Assembly (NCBI GenBank): GCA_015233515.1
Contig: JADFXS010000003.1
Location: forward strand, 1 to 52,054
From: Deltaproteobacteria bacterium
GTDB taxonomy: Bacteria > Desulfobacterota > Desulfarculia > Adiutricales > JAGVGV01
Reading direction: 5' to 3'
Length of the DNA: 52,054 bases
Shown: positions 15,062 to 24,879 of the stretch, one piece after another
How positions within the stretch are numbered: the stretch's first letter is position 1
Layout: each line of letters starts with the position of its first letter
The notes under the pieces: model-generated
Database searches by the model: none
Seen by the model: only the letters and a program-made list of their open reading frames with translations
Told to the model about the DNA's origin: nothing
Made by a program: the position numbers and the translations under genes

Positions 15062-18010
15062 ATGTGGTTAGTCATTTTCATTATAATAATTTTGTGCGTA
15101 GCGATTATCTTTTACATTAAACAAGATACGAATTTGTTTTCTGATAGAGAAGTTAAAAAAGTTTTTCAAAAAGAAGTCCAACTAGTTGACAGGAACGAAC
15201 ATGACCGAGTGAGAGCTGAGGGAATACAACGAGATAGAGAAAACCGAGAACAACTCAAGGCTAAGGAAACACTTAAAAGACAACACAATAAAAAAATTCA
15301 ACTTGACAGTGAGCAGATGAAGCGTGAACATCGACAAAAAGAAGCAAGAACACTTAAAAAGAGAGAACGAAAAAAAAGAGATAAAATTATAAGGGAATTT
15401 CTGGATAGTCATGAGCGAGAACAGCGAGACAAAAAAAGTAAAATACTGAAAATAGATCAGTCATTAGAAGAAATACTTAAAAGACTAGAAGATGAAAGAG
15501 AACAACTTCTATCTGACAGAGAAAACGGCCTTTTTCAACTCTCTGATATAACAGGAAAAGATGAACAACCAAAAAAAATGGAAGATGGCCTGAAGCGAAA
15601 ACTAACAGAAAGTGAGATAACTGTTTGTAAACGACTGGATCACCATGAACGAGAGTATCATGAACAGGGACAGTGCGAATTAGGAAACAGAATTTCTGGA
15701 CAACATGCACTACAAAAAGAACTACTTTACCGTAATATTATAGCGTTACTTCAGCAAATAAAAGAACTTGCGCTACTAAAACAGCGTATAGAATACCAAG
15801 ATCAAGAATATGAAAAGTTAAACAGAGAGAATGAAAATCCCACTCATTCTTTAAAAAACCAAAAAGCTTCGCAATTAGATACTAACGGCCAACATGCGGT
15901 ATCTTATAAATGGATACCATTCGACGGTTTCTTACAACACGCTGGATATTCAATTTATGGGGGACTCGTTTATTTCGGACGAGGACTCAAATCTGTCAAC
16001 GGATGGAGTGAAGAACCATCAATGATTGATCCGGACCTTCCTGTTGACAAGTCAAATCCAGATCGTAAAGGCGAGAATATGTGGTATAATCCTTCCTATT
16101 CTAGAATTCATCCTACATCTCGAGCGGCATTTCTTGAGTGGCTAGCTTACGGAAAAAAAGACCCGTATGCAAATATAGGTTACGTGTTTCTTTACTTTTA
16201 TGGTCTTGAGAGGCGAGCTTTAGCTGATATTAGTTATTCTACAATAGCGCAAAATGAAATATCTATCATTACAACTGAGGTAAAAAGGTTATTGTCTATC
16301 TACGGCGCAAACCACTCTTTTAATAAATATGCAACTAAATTTCTCAACGCATTACAAGCATCTCAATCAAACACTCTTTTTTACATTTCAGAACCTCGTG
16401 TTCAGCCCTGCCCATTTGAAATTCCGTTAACTTTAAAAATCGCTCTTGGCCAGATGGCTAGAGATGATATCCCGCTTTCTGCTGAATGGGCATTAGCTTG
16501 GGCAGAGAATGACCCGAACATGCCGCTTGGAACACCAGTTCAACGATGCATCACAGAATTCAGGAAATTATTCAAGATTCGGTATATAGAAAAATATGGA
16601 GAAGGATTTAAAATAAAATCAAATAAATTAAAAACTCTGTTCTCATATAATCCTGCCAGCGCATCCTTCGGCGGACAGGTTGAATTAAAAGTCTCTGACC
16701 TTCCTGATGTGACTGCTGATACAGGCCTTTCATCTAAAATAATCGAGATAATTAACACTTGCACCGATGATCTAACAAGTTTTAGCCGTTATCTAGCGCG
16801 TAATCCTTTTGATAAAGATTCTTTTGAAGCAGTAACATATCTTCCTAAACTACTCTTAATAAAACATAACGGAGCCGAATTTCAAAAATTTTTAAATTGG
16901 CTATATAGCAAAATTCCATCTGATTTACCTGTCTTAATACAATTATCTTCTTTGCTGAAACATTTTAAATCGTTCGATCTTGAATACCTAGGAAAAAATG
17001 AAATTACTGTTATTGCAAACTTTTTTAGAAAAATAAATATCGGCATCGAACCTGATCCAAACTTTTGTAATTTTATTCCAAAAATTGGACAGGACATCAT
17101 ACTTTTTAGAATTAGTGACAATGCTCCTACTTCGCCATCAACTCAATATTCGGCTGCAACAACGATGTTTCTTTTAGCATCTGTAGTTGCCAATGCTAAC
17201 GGGCATGTCGATGAAAGCAAAAAAAAATATCTTCAAAATTTTCTTGAAACATTATTATACTTGACTCCCGACGAAAAAATAAGATTAGAAGCATATAATT
17301 ATTGGCTTCTTACATACTTTCCTAATTTGAATGGAATTAAAAAACGTATAGAATTACTTAAAAAGGACCAACTTGAATTTCTAGGATGCTTCCTCGTAGG
17401 AGTGGCCCAAGCTGATGGCTATATTGACCCTAGTGAAATGAAAATTCTTACAAAAATTTACGAGTTACTCGGATTGGAAAAACAGAGCTTATACAGCCAG
17501 GCGCATATTGCATCTGTTGAACCAGTATCTGTTCAAACAATCGATTTCTTGAAGCAACAAACCTTCTCCACACTTATACAGCCAAAATTAAAAAATAATT
17601 TCGATGGGATATTGCTAGATATGAACAATGTTGAAAAGAAAATGGCAGAAACCTTAGCTGTTTCTGAAATCCTAAATAACATATTTTCAGAACAAGAAGC
17701 TGTTCCCACTAAAAAATCAATTTTTGAAAATACATCTTCTGTAAAAATAATTGCAGGACTTGATACTGAGTCCTTCCGATTCATGCAGATACTCGCATCC
17801 AAACAGATATGGACTAAAGAAGAACTTAATAACCTTGCATCAGACCACAGTCTGATGCTTGAAGGTACACTTGACAGTATCAACGATGCTTCATTCGACC
17901 ATTTCGGAGGAGCCTTCTTCGAAGGTGTTGATCCGATTGAAATAAATCCTGAATATGCCAAGGAGATAATCGAATGCACACCCCAATCCGCTCGAAAGAC
18001 CGGGATGTAG
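15062..18010 (+). CDS. sngA: Shango-type SngA: membrane-anchored coiled-coil TerB-N/TerB/TerB-C protein
   Basis: A 982-aa protein. Residues 1-20 are a membrane helix (MWLVIFIIIILCVAIIFYI). Residues about 25-265 are very rich in Glu, Lys, Arg and Gln and look like a long coiled coil. About 280-470 match TerB-N (WIPFDGFLQHAGYSIYGG, then GLVYFGRGL). About 695-835 contain a duplicated TerB-like motif (VVANANGHVDESK and VGVAQADGYIDPSE, acidic metal-binding-type loops). About 890-978 match TerB-C (LDTESFRFMQILASK, EGTLDSINDASFDHFGG, GVDPIEINPEYA). TerB domains come from tellurite-resistance/phage-defence gene sets. Together with the next two overlapping genes this is the Shango anti-phage composition. 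The ATG has GAGG eight bases upstream. The gene overlaps sngB by 37 bases. No terminator was seen between it and the Fe-S protein gene, but a 173-base gap could hold its own promoter. Confidence 0.85.
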   Translation: MWLVIFIIIILCVAIIFYIKQDTNLFSDREVKKVFQKEVQLVDRNEHDRVRAEGIQRDRENREQLKAKETLKRQHNKKIQLDSEQMKREHRQKEARTLKKRERKKRDKIIREFLDSHEREQRDKKSKILKIDQSLEEILKRLEDEREQLLSDRENGLFQLSDITGKDEQPKKMEDGLKRKLTESEITVCKRLDHHEREYHEQGQCELGNRISGQHALQKELLYRNIIALLQQIKELALLKQRIEYQDQEYEKLNRENENPTHSLKNQKASQLDTNGQHAVSYKWIPFDGFLQHAGYSIYGGLVYFGRGLKSVNGWSEEPSMIDPDLPVDKSNPDRKGENMWYNPSYSRIHPTSRAAFLEWLAYGKKDPYANIGYVFLYFYGLERRALADISYSTIAQNEISIITTEVKRLLSIYGANHSFNKYATKFLNALQASQSNTLFYISEPRVQPCPFEIPLTLKIALGQMARDDIPLSAEWALAWAENDPNMPLGTPVQRCITEFRKLFKIRYIEKYGEGFKIKSNKLKTLFSYNPASASFGGQVELKVSDLPDVTADTGLSSKIIEIINTCTDDLTSFSRYLARNPFDKDSFEAVTYLPKLLLIKHNGAEFQKFLNWLYSKIPSDLPVLIQLSSLLKHFKSFDLEYLGKNEITVIANFFRKINIGIEPDPNFCNFIPKIGQDIILFRISDNAPTSPSTQYSAATTMFLLASVVANANGHVDESKKKYLQNFLETLLYLTPDEKIRLEAYNYWLLTYFPNLNGIKKRIELLKKDQLEFLGCFLVGVAQADGYIDPSEMKILTKIYELLGLEKQSLYSQAHIASVEPVSVQTIDFLKQQTFSTLIQPKLKNNFDGILLDMNNVEKKMAETLAVSEILNNIFSEQEAVPTKKSIFENTSSVKIIAGLDTESFRFMQILASKQIWTKEELNNLASDHSLMLEGTLDSINDASFDHFGGAFFEGVDPIEINPEYAKEIIECTPQSARKTGM

Positions 18011-19320
18011 TTATTCAATCTTTGAGAGCCGGTGTTGTTCCGAGAACTGGTCAACATCTCATTCAAGTAGGGAGAGTCAAAGAAATTGCAGCTGTGATCC
18101 AGGATATTGAACGGATAGCGGATAACGGCTCAGTCATACGTTTCATCATTGGTGAATACGGCTCAGGGAAAACTTTTTTCCTGTATTTAGTCAGAGCTAT
18201 TGCTTTAGAAAAAAAACTTGTCACTGCTCACGCAGATTTGACCCCTGAAAAAAGGCTACATTCCACCAATGGCAAAGCGAGATCGTTATATGCTGAGATG
18301 ATGAGTAATATTTCGACCCGCTCCAAACCAGGAGGTGGAGCAATGCAGAGCATAGTTGAAAGATTTGTCATAGAAGCTCTCAAAGAAGCAAAATCCTCTT
18401 TCAAGAATCCTGAGACCGTCATCCTTGAGAAGCTGAATATACTGTCAGAGATGATTGGTGGATATGATTTCGCCCATGTAATCGCAAGTTACTGGAAAGG
18501 ATATGATTCGGACAATGAACAATTAAAGACCGATGCTATTCGCTGGCTTAGAGCGGAATTTACCTCTAAGACAGATGCCCGTGATGCACTAGGTGTTAGA
18601 AACATTATTAATGATTCTACTATCTATGACCACCTGAAACTTATGGCGCGATTCGTCAAATTATCTGGATTCGAGGGGATCCTGGTTTGTCTTGATGAAT
18701 TGGTTAATCTATACAAACTCTCGCACGTTCAATCCAGAAATTCTAATTACGAACAGATTCTTCGTATTCTTAACGATTCATTACAAGGGACCGCTGTTGG
18801 ACTTGGTGTTATTATGGGTGGCACGCCTGATTTCTTAATGGATACTCGTCGTGGGTTATACAGCTATTCTGCCTTGCAGTCACGTCTGGCTGAAAACACT
18901 TTTGCTGTTAAAGGCTTGGTCGATTATAATAGCCCTGTCCTACGGCTCAAAAATTTAACCACTGAAGACTTCTATATACTCTTGGGAAAAATCAGACACG
19001 TTTTCGCTTATGGCCATCCCAATGATTATCTGATTCCTGATGAAGCATTAAAATCATTTATGGAGTATTGTTCTAAGAAAATTGGTGATGCCTATTTTCG
19101 CACACCGCGGAATACCATAATCAGTTTTGTGAATCTACTTTCTGTTTTAGAACAGAATAGACAGACGACTTGGCAGGAAATTCTTGGAACTATTGATATT
19201 AAGACGGATCTTAATTCTGACCTTGACTTGGCCATAGTAGAATTAAATCTGAATTCAACTACTTCTATATCTACCTCAACCGGAAATGATAATGACAACC
19301 TTGCATCATTCAAGCTCTAA
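17974..19320 (+). CDS. sngB: Shango-type SngB: BREX-like (DUF2791) P-loop ATPase
   Basis: A 448-aa ATPase. The Walker A is GEYGSGKTFF near residues 59-68 and the Walker B is ILVCLDELVNL near 235-245. The N-terminus (IQSLRAGVVPRTGQHLIQVGR) and the later GTPDFLMDTRRGLYSYSALQSRLAE segment are typical of the BREX-system ATP-binding domain family DUF2791, which includes BrxD. It overlaps sngA by 37 bases and sngC by 35, so the three proteins are probably made in a fixed ratio. In Shango this ATPase works with the TerB protein and the helicase. BREX itself is unlikely, because no pglZ, pglX, brxC or brxL is present nearby. Confidence 0.88.
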   Translation: MHTPIRSKDRDVVIQSLRAGVVPRTGQHLIQVGRVKEIAAVIQDIERIADNGSVIRFIIGEYGSGKTFFLYLVRAIALEKKLVTAHADLTPEKRLHSTNGKARSLYAEMMSNISTRSKPGGGAMQSIVERFVIEALKEAKSSFKNPETVILEKLNILSEMIGGYDFAHVIASYWKGYDSDNEQLKTDAIRWLRAEFTSKTDARDALGVRNIINDSTIYDHLKLMARFVKLSGFEGILVCLDELVNLYKLSHVQSRNSNYEQILRILNDSLQGTAVGLGVIMGGTPDFLMDTRRGLYSYSALQSRLAENTFAVKGLVDYNSPVLRLKNLTTEDFYILLGKIRHVFAYGHPNDYLIPDEALKSFMEYCSKKIGDAYFRTPRNTIISFVNLLSVLEQNRQTTWQEILGTIDIKTDLNSDLDLAIVELNLNSTTSISTSTGNDNDNLASFKL

Positions 19321-21523
19321 AGAGTCACAAGCATTCTATCTGCTTGATGAAAAGGTTCGTCGTTGGGTTTGGGATCAGGGCTGGACTAAGATTCGAGATG
19401 CTCAGGAAAAGGCAATTCCGCTCATTATAAATGGTAAATCAGATGTCATCATAGCAGCAGCAACAGCAAGCGGTAAAACTGAAGCAGCTTTCCTTCCGAT
19501 ATGTTCTCGGCTTCTAGCTGAAGAAAACCATGATGCTTGTGTAGTGTATATAAGCCCATTAAAGGCTCTTATAAATGACCAATTCTATCGATTGGAGCAA
19601 TTGTGCGACTGTCTGCATATCCCAATTTACCCCTGGCACGGTGATATTCCAAATAGAAAAAAAAATGAATTTATCACCACTCAAAAAGGAATCCTTCTGA
19701 TTACCCCAGAGTCCTTAGAGTCCCTGTTTGTCAATAATGGAGCAATCATACCAAGGCTCTTTTCCAAATTGCTTTATATTGTCGTTGATGAACTTCATTC
19801 ATTCATTGGCTCTGAACGGGGGCAGCAACTTAAATCATTGCTTCACCGCATAGAATTTGCCATTAAGAAAAAAATACCACGTATCGGTTTAAGCGCGACC
19901 ATCGGTGATATGCAGCTTGCCTCAAAATTTATAAGACCTGATAGCAGTATTGAACTTGATCTGATAGTCTCAGATGTTGCTAACCAGGAGCTGAAACTTC
20001 TGCTCAAGGGCTATGTTCATAATGATTTGAACTCTTCTTCATCAGAAAGCTCTAAAGATGAAATACCATCTGACATTAGCCTTTTCGATATTGCAATTGA
20101 CCTCTTCAATGTTTTGCGGGGAAGCAGCAACTTGATTTTTACCAATCGCCGGAAAGATGTCGAAATATTAGCTGATACACTTCGCAGATTGAGCGAACAA
20201 CAGCATCTTCCTAATGAGTTTTGGCCTCATCATGGCAACCTTTCGAAAGTCTTTCGTAAAGAAGTAGAAAAAGCAATTAAGGAGCAAACACGCCCCGTCA
20301 ATATTATTTGCACTTCAACTCTTGAAATGGGGATAGATATAGGCTCAGTGGTAAGCATTGCCCAGGTTGGAGTTCCACCATCGGTCGCTAGTATGCGTCA
20401 ACGACTTGGTCGTTCTGGTAGAAAAGAAGGGGATCCTGCTATATTGAGAATATATATTAATGAAGTTCCGTTTTCAAAAAATTCAAGTCCTTTAGCTTTT
20501 CTCCGTTCCGAACTTGTTCAATCAATTTCAATAGTAAAACTCTTGTTAGAGAAATGGTATGAACCTCCACCAACAGGTAGACTGCACCTTTCAACGATGG
20601 TTCAACAGCTATTGTCCTTGATAGCGCAGTATAGCGGAATAACTGCTCTTCAGGCATATAATATCCTTTGCAAACTAGGCCCGTTTTCTAAGATAACTGA
20701 GCAGATGTTTGCTAGCTTTCTTCGAAGTCTTGGCAATAAGAAACTTATAATTCAGTCAAATGATGGTCTTCTCCTTCACGGTCCATTGGGAGAAAGAATT
20801 GTCAATCATTATTCTTTCTACACTGCCTTCAAAACACTTGACGAATATCGCCTGGTATCCGCTAACAAAACCCTTGGCACCTTTCCCATTGATCATCCAT
20901 TGAAAAAAGATGATTTTCTTATATTTGCTGGTAGACGGTGGTTAGTAAAAGAAATTGATGCTATTAAAAAAACCATTTTTTTAGATCCTTCCAAAGGTGG
21001 AAAAGCGCCAATATTTAAAGGACAAACTTGGACTGTTCATGACAGAATTCGCCAAGAAATGTTTTTAGTATATACCGAAAAAAAATACCCAGTTTTTCTC
21101 GACCCGCAAGCAAAAATGTTACTGGCCGAAGCCAGAGATGCATTTCAAAAACTTTTGCTTTTCGAAAGTCGGATCATTATGCAAGATAATATAGTTTATC
21201 TTTTTTGCTGGACAGGTGACCGTACTATGAATACTTTGACCATAATGCTTTCAATGAAGAATTTCAAAGCAGTAAATCACGGAATCGCTATAGCGGTTTA
21301 CAATTCATCTACCGAACAAGTGATCAGGTGCTTACATGAATTCCTAAAAGATAGGCCACCAGAGGCATATGAATTAGCTAGAAATGTCGAAAATAAGATT
21401 TGTGAAAAATATGACGAGTTTATTAACGATGAACTGAGAAGTTTAGACTACGCAGCATCTCAATTAGATGTTGAGAATGCCTTCTTTACTGTTAATTGCA
21501 TTATTAGCAATACTCACACCTAA
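19286..21523 (+). CDS. sngC: Shango-type SngC: Lhr/BrxHI-like DEAD/DEAH-box helicase
   Basis: A 745-aa superfamily 2 helicase. The motifs appear in order: a Q-like DAQEKAIP, motif I ATASGKTEAAF (about residue 60), Ia ISPLKALINDQ, Ib TPESLE, motif II VDELHSF (DELH, about 168), motif III LSATIGD, motif IV IFTNRRKDVE, motif V STLEMGIDIG, and motif VI QRLGRSGRK (about 371). The region after residue 450 resembles the winged-helix and beta-sheet part of Lhr-type helicases. ATGs at codons 1 and 3 are both possible starts. It is the last gene of the cassette, and 454 bases of repeats follow before the convergent livM. Confidence 0.88.
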   Translation: MIMTTLHHSSSKESQAFYLLDEKVRRWVWDQGWTKIRDAQEKAIPLIINGKSDVIIAAATASGKTEAAFLPICSRLLAEENHDACVVYISPLKALINDQFYRLEQLCDCLHIPIYPWHGDIPNRKKNEFITTQKGILLITPESLESLFVNNGAIIPRLFSKLLYIVVDELHSFIGSERGQQLKSLLHRIEFAIKKKIPRIGLSATIGDMQLASKFIRPDSSIELDLIVSDVANQELKLLLKGYVHNDLNSSSSESSKDEIPSDISLFDIAIDLFNVLRGSSNLIFTNRRKDVEILADTLRRLSEQQHLPNEFWPHHGNLSKVFRKEVEKAIKEQTRPVNIICTSTLEMGIDIGSVVSIAQVGVPPSVASMRQRLGRSGRKEGDPAILRIYINEVPFSKNSSPLAFLRSELVQSISIVKLLLEKWYEPPPTGRLHLSTMVQQLLSLIAQYSGITALQAYNILCKLGPFSKITEQMFASFLRSLGNKKLIIQSNDGLLLHGPLGERIVNHYSFYTAFKTLDEYRLVSANKTLGTFPIDHPLKKDDFLIFAGRRWLVKEIDAIKKTIFLDPSKGGKAPIFKGQTWTVHDRIRQEMFLVYTEKKYPVFLDPQAKMLLAEARDAFQKLLLFESRIIMQDNIVYLFCWTGDRTMNTLTIMLSMKNFKAVNHGIAIAVYNSSTEQVIRCLHEFLKDRPPEAYELARNVENKICEKYDEFINDELRSLDYAASQLDVENAFFTVNCIISNTHT

Positions 21524-21821
21524 ATTTTAATTTCCGTCACAAGGGAAATGATTTTGCGGATACACATAAATTAATAGCATATGCATGGCGTCTTATATGC
21601 TTATTTATGACATTGAGAATATAATATGTGTGATCGTCGGTGGAAGAGAGATACTGTTAGTCTAATATTTAAATCGGCATATAGGCGTTTTAATCCATAA
21701 GGTCAAGCCACAAATGCTCCGAGAGTAGATAATCAACCTCATCACGTCCGCTAAACCAACTTATTACCCTTGGGTCAATGTCATCAAGTTAAGCACTTCC
21801 AACCTGGAAGCCGGCCCTTGA
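21524..21821. other. AT-rich spacer after sngC: no gene or clear terminator
   Basis: About 300 bases without a supported frame. No strong GC hairpin with a T tract follows sngC, so I cannot place its terminator. Confidence 0.4.
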
Positions 21822-21892
21822 TGTCATTCCGGCGAAAGCCGGAATCCAGCATTTTTAAGCAGTTCTGGACCCCGGCTTTCGCCGGGGTGACG
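21822..21892. repeat. Pair of inverted genomic repeats (TGTCATTCCGGCGAAAGCCGG type)
   Basis: Two oppositely oriented copies of a short palindrome-bearing repeat: 21822-21850 has the arms CCGGC/GCCGG around GAAA, and 21864-21892 is its inverse with the arms CCCCGGC/GCCGGGG. Repeats of this form are common between genes in many proteobacteria. Here the pair lies between converging sngC and livM and could fold into a large hairpin acting as a bidirectional barrier. Confidence 0.7.
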
Positions 21893-21944
21893 ATATAATA
21901 TCGAACCATTTCTTAACTAAACGGCATTGACGCTTGGGTTATTC

Positions 21945-21972
21945 TCCGCGGCCGGAAAAGCCGCGGAGATTC
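21945..21972. repeat. Strong hairpin just after livM
   Basis: CTCCGCGGC and GCCGCGGAG pair around a short loop, a few bases beyond the livM stop. It has no clear T tract, so it is more likely an mRNA 3' stabiliser or a member of the short GC palindrome family seen elsewhere in the window than a textbook terminator. Confidence 0.6.
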
Positions 21973-21977
21973 CCTAG

Positions 21978-23018
21978 CTAAAAAGCGTAAAGTCTCTGAC
22001 GACCGTCCAGGAAGTACTTGAGGACGGTATTCTTGGGCTTTCTAAGATAGGTGTCATAAAAGTGAGCGAAGCCGCCGGGATAATAAATCATGATCACGAT
22101 GAGGAATAAACCGTAGATCACCAGGTTCAAGCCCGGCATGTTGGCCAGGGATGAACGAATCATCTCGGTAAGATAAATAAACGGGAAGGCCGTGACTGCC
22201 CCTCCCCATAGGCTGCCTCTTCCACCGATGTAAACCACGGCCAGAATTTCCACGGTTTTTGCGGTCTGCATTACATCCGGCGTCAAAATCGCGTAATAAT
22301 GAGCATAAAACCAGCCCATCCATCCTGCCAGAGTGCAGGAAAGGGTAAAGTTGACGACTCTGTAAAATACCGGGTTAATGCCCGAAGTTCTCGCGGCTTC
22401 CATGTTTTGGCCGATAGCTCTGAACGCCAGCCCCATTTTCGATCGGGTGATCCATTTAGTAATGCAATAGGTCACAAACATCATGCACAAAATCAGATAG
22501 TAGTAAGGCATGTTGGATGAAGACTTGAAAAGCTGAGGGACACTCAAACCCCAGGGACCTCTGGTCAGGAAAACCATTTTAGTGGCCAGTCCCATAAGAG
22601 CCAGCCCGAAAAACCAAGCCAAACAAGCGGCAAATATTCCACGCAGCCGCAAGGTAATGACGCCGATGACAAATCCGACCAGACCGGCAATAATAGCCGC
22701 GCAAACCATACCGATCCACGGAGAAATGCCCAGCCGGACGGCCATGATCGCGGAAGTGTAGCCTCCCAGGCCGACAATGGCCGTAAACCCGAAATTGACG
22801 ATGTTGATGTAGCCGGCGGTAAAGTCAAAGGCAATGGCACAGGCGGCGACATAAGTCGCCATAATCAGTAAACGGATAAGATATTCCTGATTGAATGGGG
22901 GAAAATTGGGAATTACGGCCAAGATCACGAGCCCAATGGCGCCCGCCGGGGTTAAACTGAGTGAGGATAATACTTTGTCCAAAAGTTTGTCTTGTTGTCG
23001 CTGCGGTGAATCGTTCAT
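21978..23018 (-). CDS. livM: Branched-chain-type ABC transporter permease LivM
   Basis: A 346-aa membrane protein with about ten helices and the LivM signatures IVNFGFTAIVGLGGYTSA and VYIGGRGSLWGGAVTAFPF. The usual LivM glycine-rich segments are present and the length is normal. It lies 11 bases after livH and is the last gene of the liv cluster. The substrate cannot be read from the permease; its position downstream of methyltransferase genes suggests a methylated amino acid or betaine rather than leucine. Confidence 0.92.
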   Translation of the reverse strand: MNDSPQRQQDKLLDKVLSSLSLTPAGAIGLVILAVIPNFPPFNQEYLIRLLIMATYVAACAIAFDFTAGYINIVNFGFTAIVGLGGYTSAIMAVRLGISPWIGMVCAAIIAGLVGFVIGVITLRLRGIFAACLAWFFGLALMGLATKMVFLTRGPWGLSVPQLFKSSSNMPYYYLILCMMFVTYCITKWITRSKMGLAFRAIGQNMEAARTSGINPVFYRVVNFTLSCTLAGWMGWFYAHYYAILTPDVMQTAKTVEILAVVYIGGRGSLWGGAVTAFPFIYLTEMIRSSLANMPGLNLVIYGLFLIVIMIYYPGGFAHFYDTYLRKPKNTVLKYFLDGRQRLYAF

Positions 23019-23029
23019 TCTTCTTTCCT

Positions 23030-24058
23030 CTAATTATCCAGAATTCCCCGGACCTCGGATCCGAATATTCCGCTGGGTTTAAAGATCAGAATCAGCATGA
23101 TCAGCGCCGTGGGAACTACGAATTCCCATCCCGCGCCGACATATTCCACCGTCAACACTTTCAGGAGAGCGACCATGAAGGCGCCGATAACCGCGCCGAC
23201 AATATTACCCAAGCCGGCTAAAATAACCACGAACCAGGCCATGTAAAGTGGTTCCAATCCAACATTGGGGTACGATGGATACATGAAGAGCAGCGTGGCG
23301 CCGGCTACGGCGGCCAGGGCGCAACTTAAGGCCATGGTGAGCAGGAAAATACCTTGGAGGTTTATTCCGACCATGAGAGCGCCGTTTTCATCCTGAGAAA
23401 CAGCCCTGATGGCCCGCCCGGTCCGGGTATGAGTCATCAATGCCCAGAAAGCCGCGACGATCAGGATAGATAAAATGAGCGCCATGACCCTGTCGCGCGC
23501 GATGAATGTGTCCCAAATGTCAACCGGCGGCCCGCTCCAATATTTAACTATGCCTTTAAAGTCGGCGGTAAAAATGAGTTGATGCACGTTAATGAACACG
23601 ATGCCTAAACCAACCGTCAGCAAAAAAGAATTCATGACCCAGTTTTCGCGGCTGCGTTTACGGAGACTGCTGAATACCAATTTTTCCGTAACCAAACCAA
23701 AGATCGCGCCCACTAACATGGCGCCGAAAATTCCGATCAACGGTCCGAAAACAGCCAGCATTGAGTCCGGATTTTGCTGAATTTCATTGCTGATGGGAGT
23801 AAAAATAAAATAGGACGTCAAAGTCCCGATCATGAAATACTCACCATGAGCAAACATGGCAATGTTCATCACTCCAAAAACCAGGGCCAACCCCATGGCC
23901 ACTAACGATAACATGCCGCCGGTAACAATGGTATTGACTAAGACATATGAGCCTTTTTGATAAGTGGCCAGGACGGCAATGACCACGGAAAGACAAATGG
24001 TCAATCCCGCGGCCGACTTTAACCATGACCAGAGGTATTGGGTGATCCGTTCAAACAT
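23030..24058 (-). CDS. livH: Branched-chain-type ABC transporter permease LivH
   Basis: A 342-aa membrane protein of the LivH family, with an N-terminal segment MGLALVFGVMNIAMFAHGEY and a later VILAGLGNIVGAVIGAFMVA. AGGAGA lies close before the ATG. It has a longer central loop (RDRVMALILSI region) than E. coli LivH but remains within family range. It forms the translocation path together with LivM. Confidence 0.92.
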   Translation of the reverse strand: MFERITQYLWSWLKSAAGLTICLSVVIAVLATYQKGSYVLVNTIVTGGMLSLVAMGLALVFGVMNIAMFAHGEYFMIGTLTSYFIFTPISNEIQQNPDSMLAVFGPLIGIFGAMLVGAIFGLVTEKLVFSSLRKRSRENWVMNSFLLTVGLGIVFINVHQLIFTADFKGIVKYWSGPPVDIWDTFIARDRVMALILSILIVAAFWALMTHTRTGRAIRAVSQDENGALMVGINLQGIFLLTMALSCALAAVAGATLLFMYPSYPNVGLEPLYMAWFVVILAGLGNIVGAVIGAFMVALLKVLTVEYVGAGWEFVVPTALIMLILIFKPSGIFGSEVRGILDN

Positions 24059-24084
24059 GACTTATCTCCTGGAGGCTGTCCGGC

Positions 24085-24792
24085 TTAAACACCTAGGAAA
24101 ACTTTACGCACATGGGCATTACAAGCCAGATCCGAACTTTTACCGGATAACTCTATTCGGCCGTGTTCAAGGACATAGCCTCGGTCGGTCACGGCCAGAG
24201 CCTTGGTGACATTCTGCTCGACCAGCATGATCGTCACGCCGTTCTTTTTCAAGACATCCAGTGATTTAAATACTATTTCCGTGGTTTGGGGCGCCAATCC
24301 GAATGATGGTTCGTCCACCATGAGAAGAATCGGATTGGACATAATGCCGCGCCCGATGGCCAGCATTTTACGCTCACCGCCACTCATTGTTCCCGCCAAT
24401 TGGCTTTTCCGTTCCGCTAATCGAGGAAAAACATCATATACAAACGCCAGCTTGTCTTTGATGAGCTTTTTATCCCTAATGGTATACGCGCCAAGATCGA
24501 GGTTTTCCTCTACCGTCATATTGACGAAAAGATTCATTTCCTCGGAAACGTACGATATCCCCTTACGAGTCACTTGGTTCCCGGGAAAACCGTTAATCGA
24601 TTCGCCGCTGAAAAGTATTTCCCCCGAGGAAGGTTTCAAAAGCCCGGCAATGGCTTTCAAGGCCGTACTTTTCCCGGCGCCGTTTGGTCCGACCAAACAT
24701 ACATATTCGCCTTTATCCACCGTAATGGAAATCGATCGCAAAATTTGAAGAAAACCATATCCTGCGTCTAGGTTATTTACTTCAAGCAGCAT
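24085..24792 (-). CDS. livF: Branched-chain-type ABC transporter ATPase LivF
   Basis: A 235-aa ABC ATPase with Walker A GPNGAGKST, signature MSGGERKMLAIGR and Walker B LLMVDEPSFGLAP, and the typical LivF ending in which the switch histidine is replaced (VEQN). The usual LivF length is about 235. The substitution MSGGE for LSGGE is common in this subfamily. Confidence 0.92.
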   Translation of the reverse strand: MLLEVNNLDAGYGFLQILRSISITVDKGEYVCLVGPNGAGKSTALKAIAGLLKPSSGEILFSGESINGFPGNQVTRKGISYVSEEMNLFVNMTVEENLDLGAYTIRDKKLIKDKLAFVYDVFPRLAERKSQLAGTMSGGERKMLAIGRGIMSNPILLMVDEPSFGLAPQTTEIVFKSLDVLKKNGVTIMLVEQNVTKALAVTDRGYVLEHGRIELSGKSSDLACNAHVRKVFLGV

Positions 24793-24879
24793 GGGATACT
24801 CTCAATTTATCTGTCTGAAATTCAGTGATATTGGTTAAAATGAAGAATAATGACCAAAATTATAGCCTGAGTTGAGGCG

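Noticed and set aside
15062..18010. Tellurite resistance operon
   Set aside because: TerB-type domains are present, but TerA, TerC, TerD, TerE and TerZ are not; the ATPase and helicase partners fit a defence system instead.
17974..21523. BREX or DISARM system
   Set aside because: The ATPase and helicase resemble BrxD and BrxHI, but no pglZ, methyltransferase, brxC, brxL or DISARM core gene is in the window.
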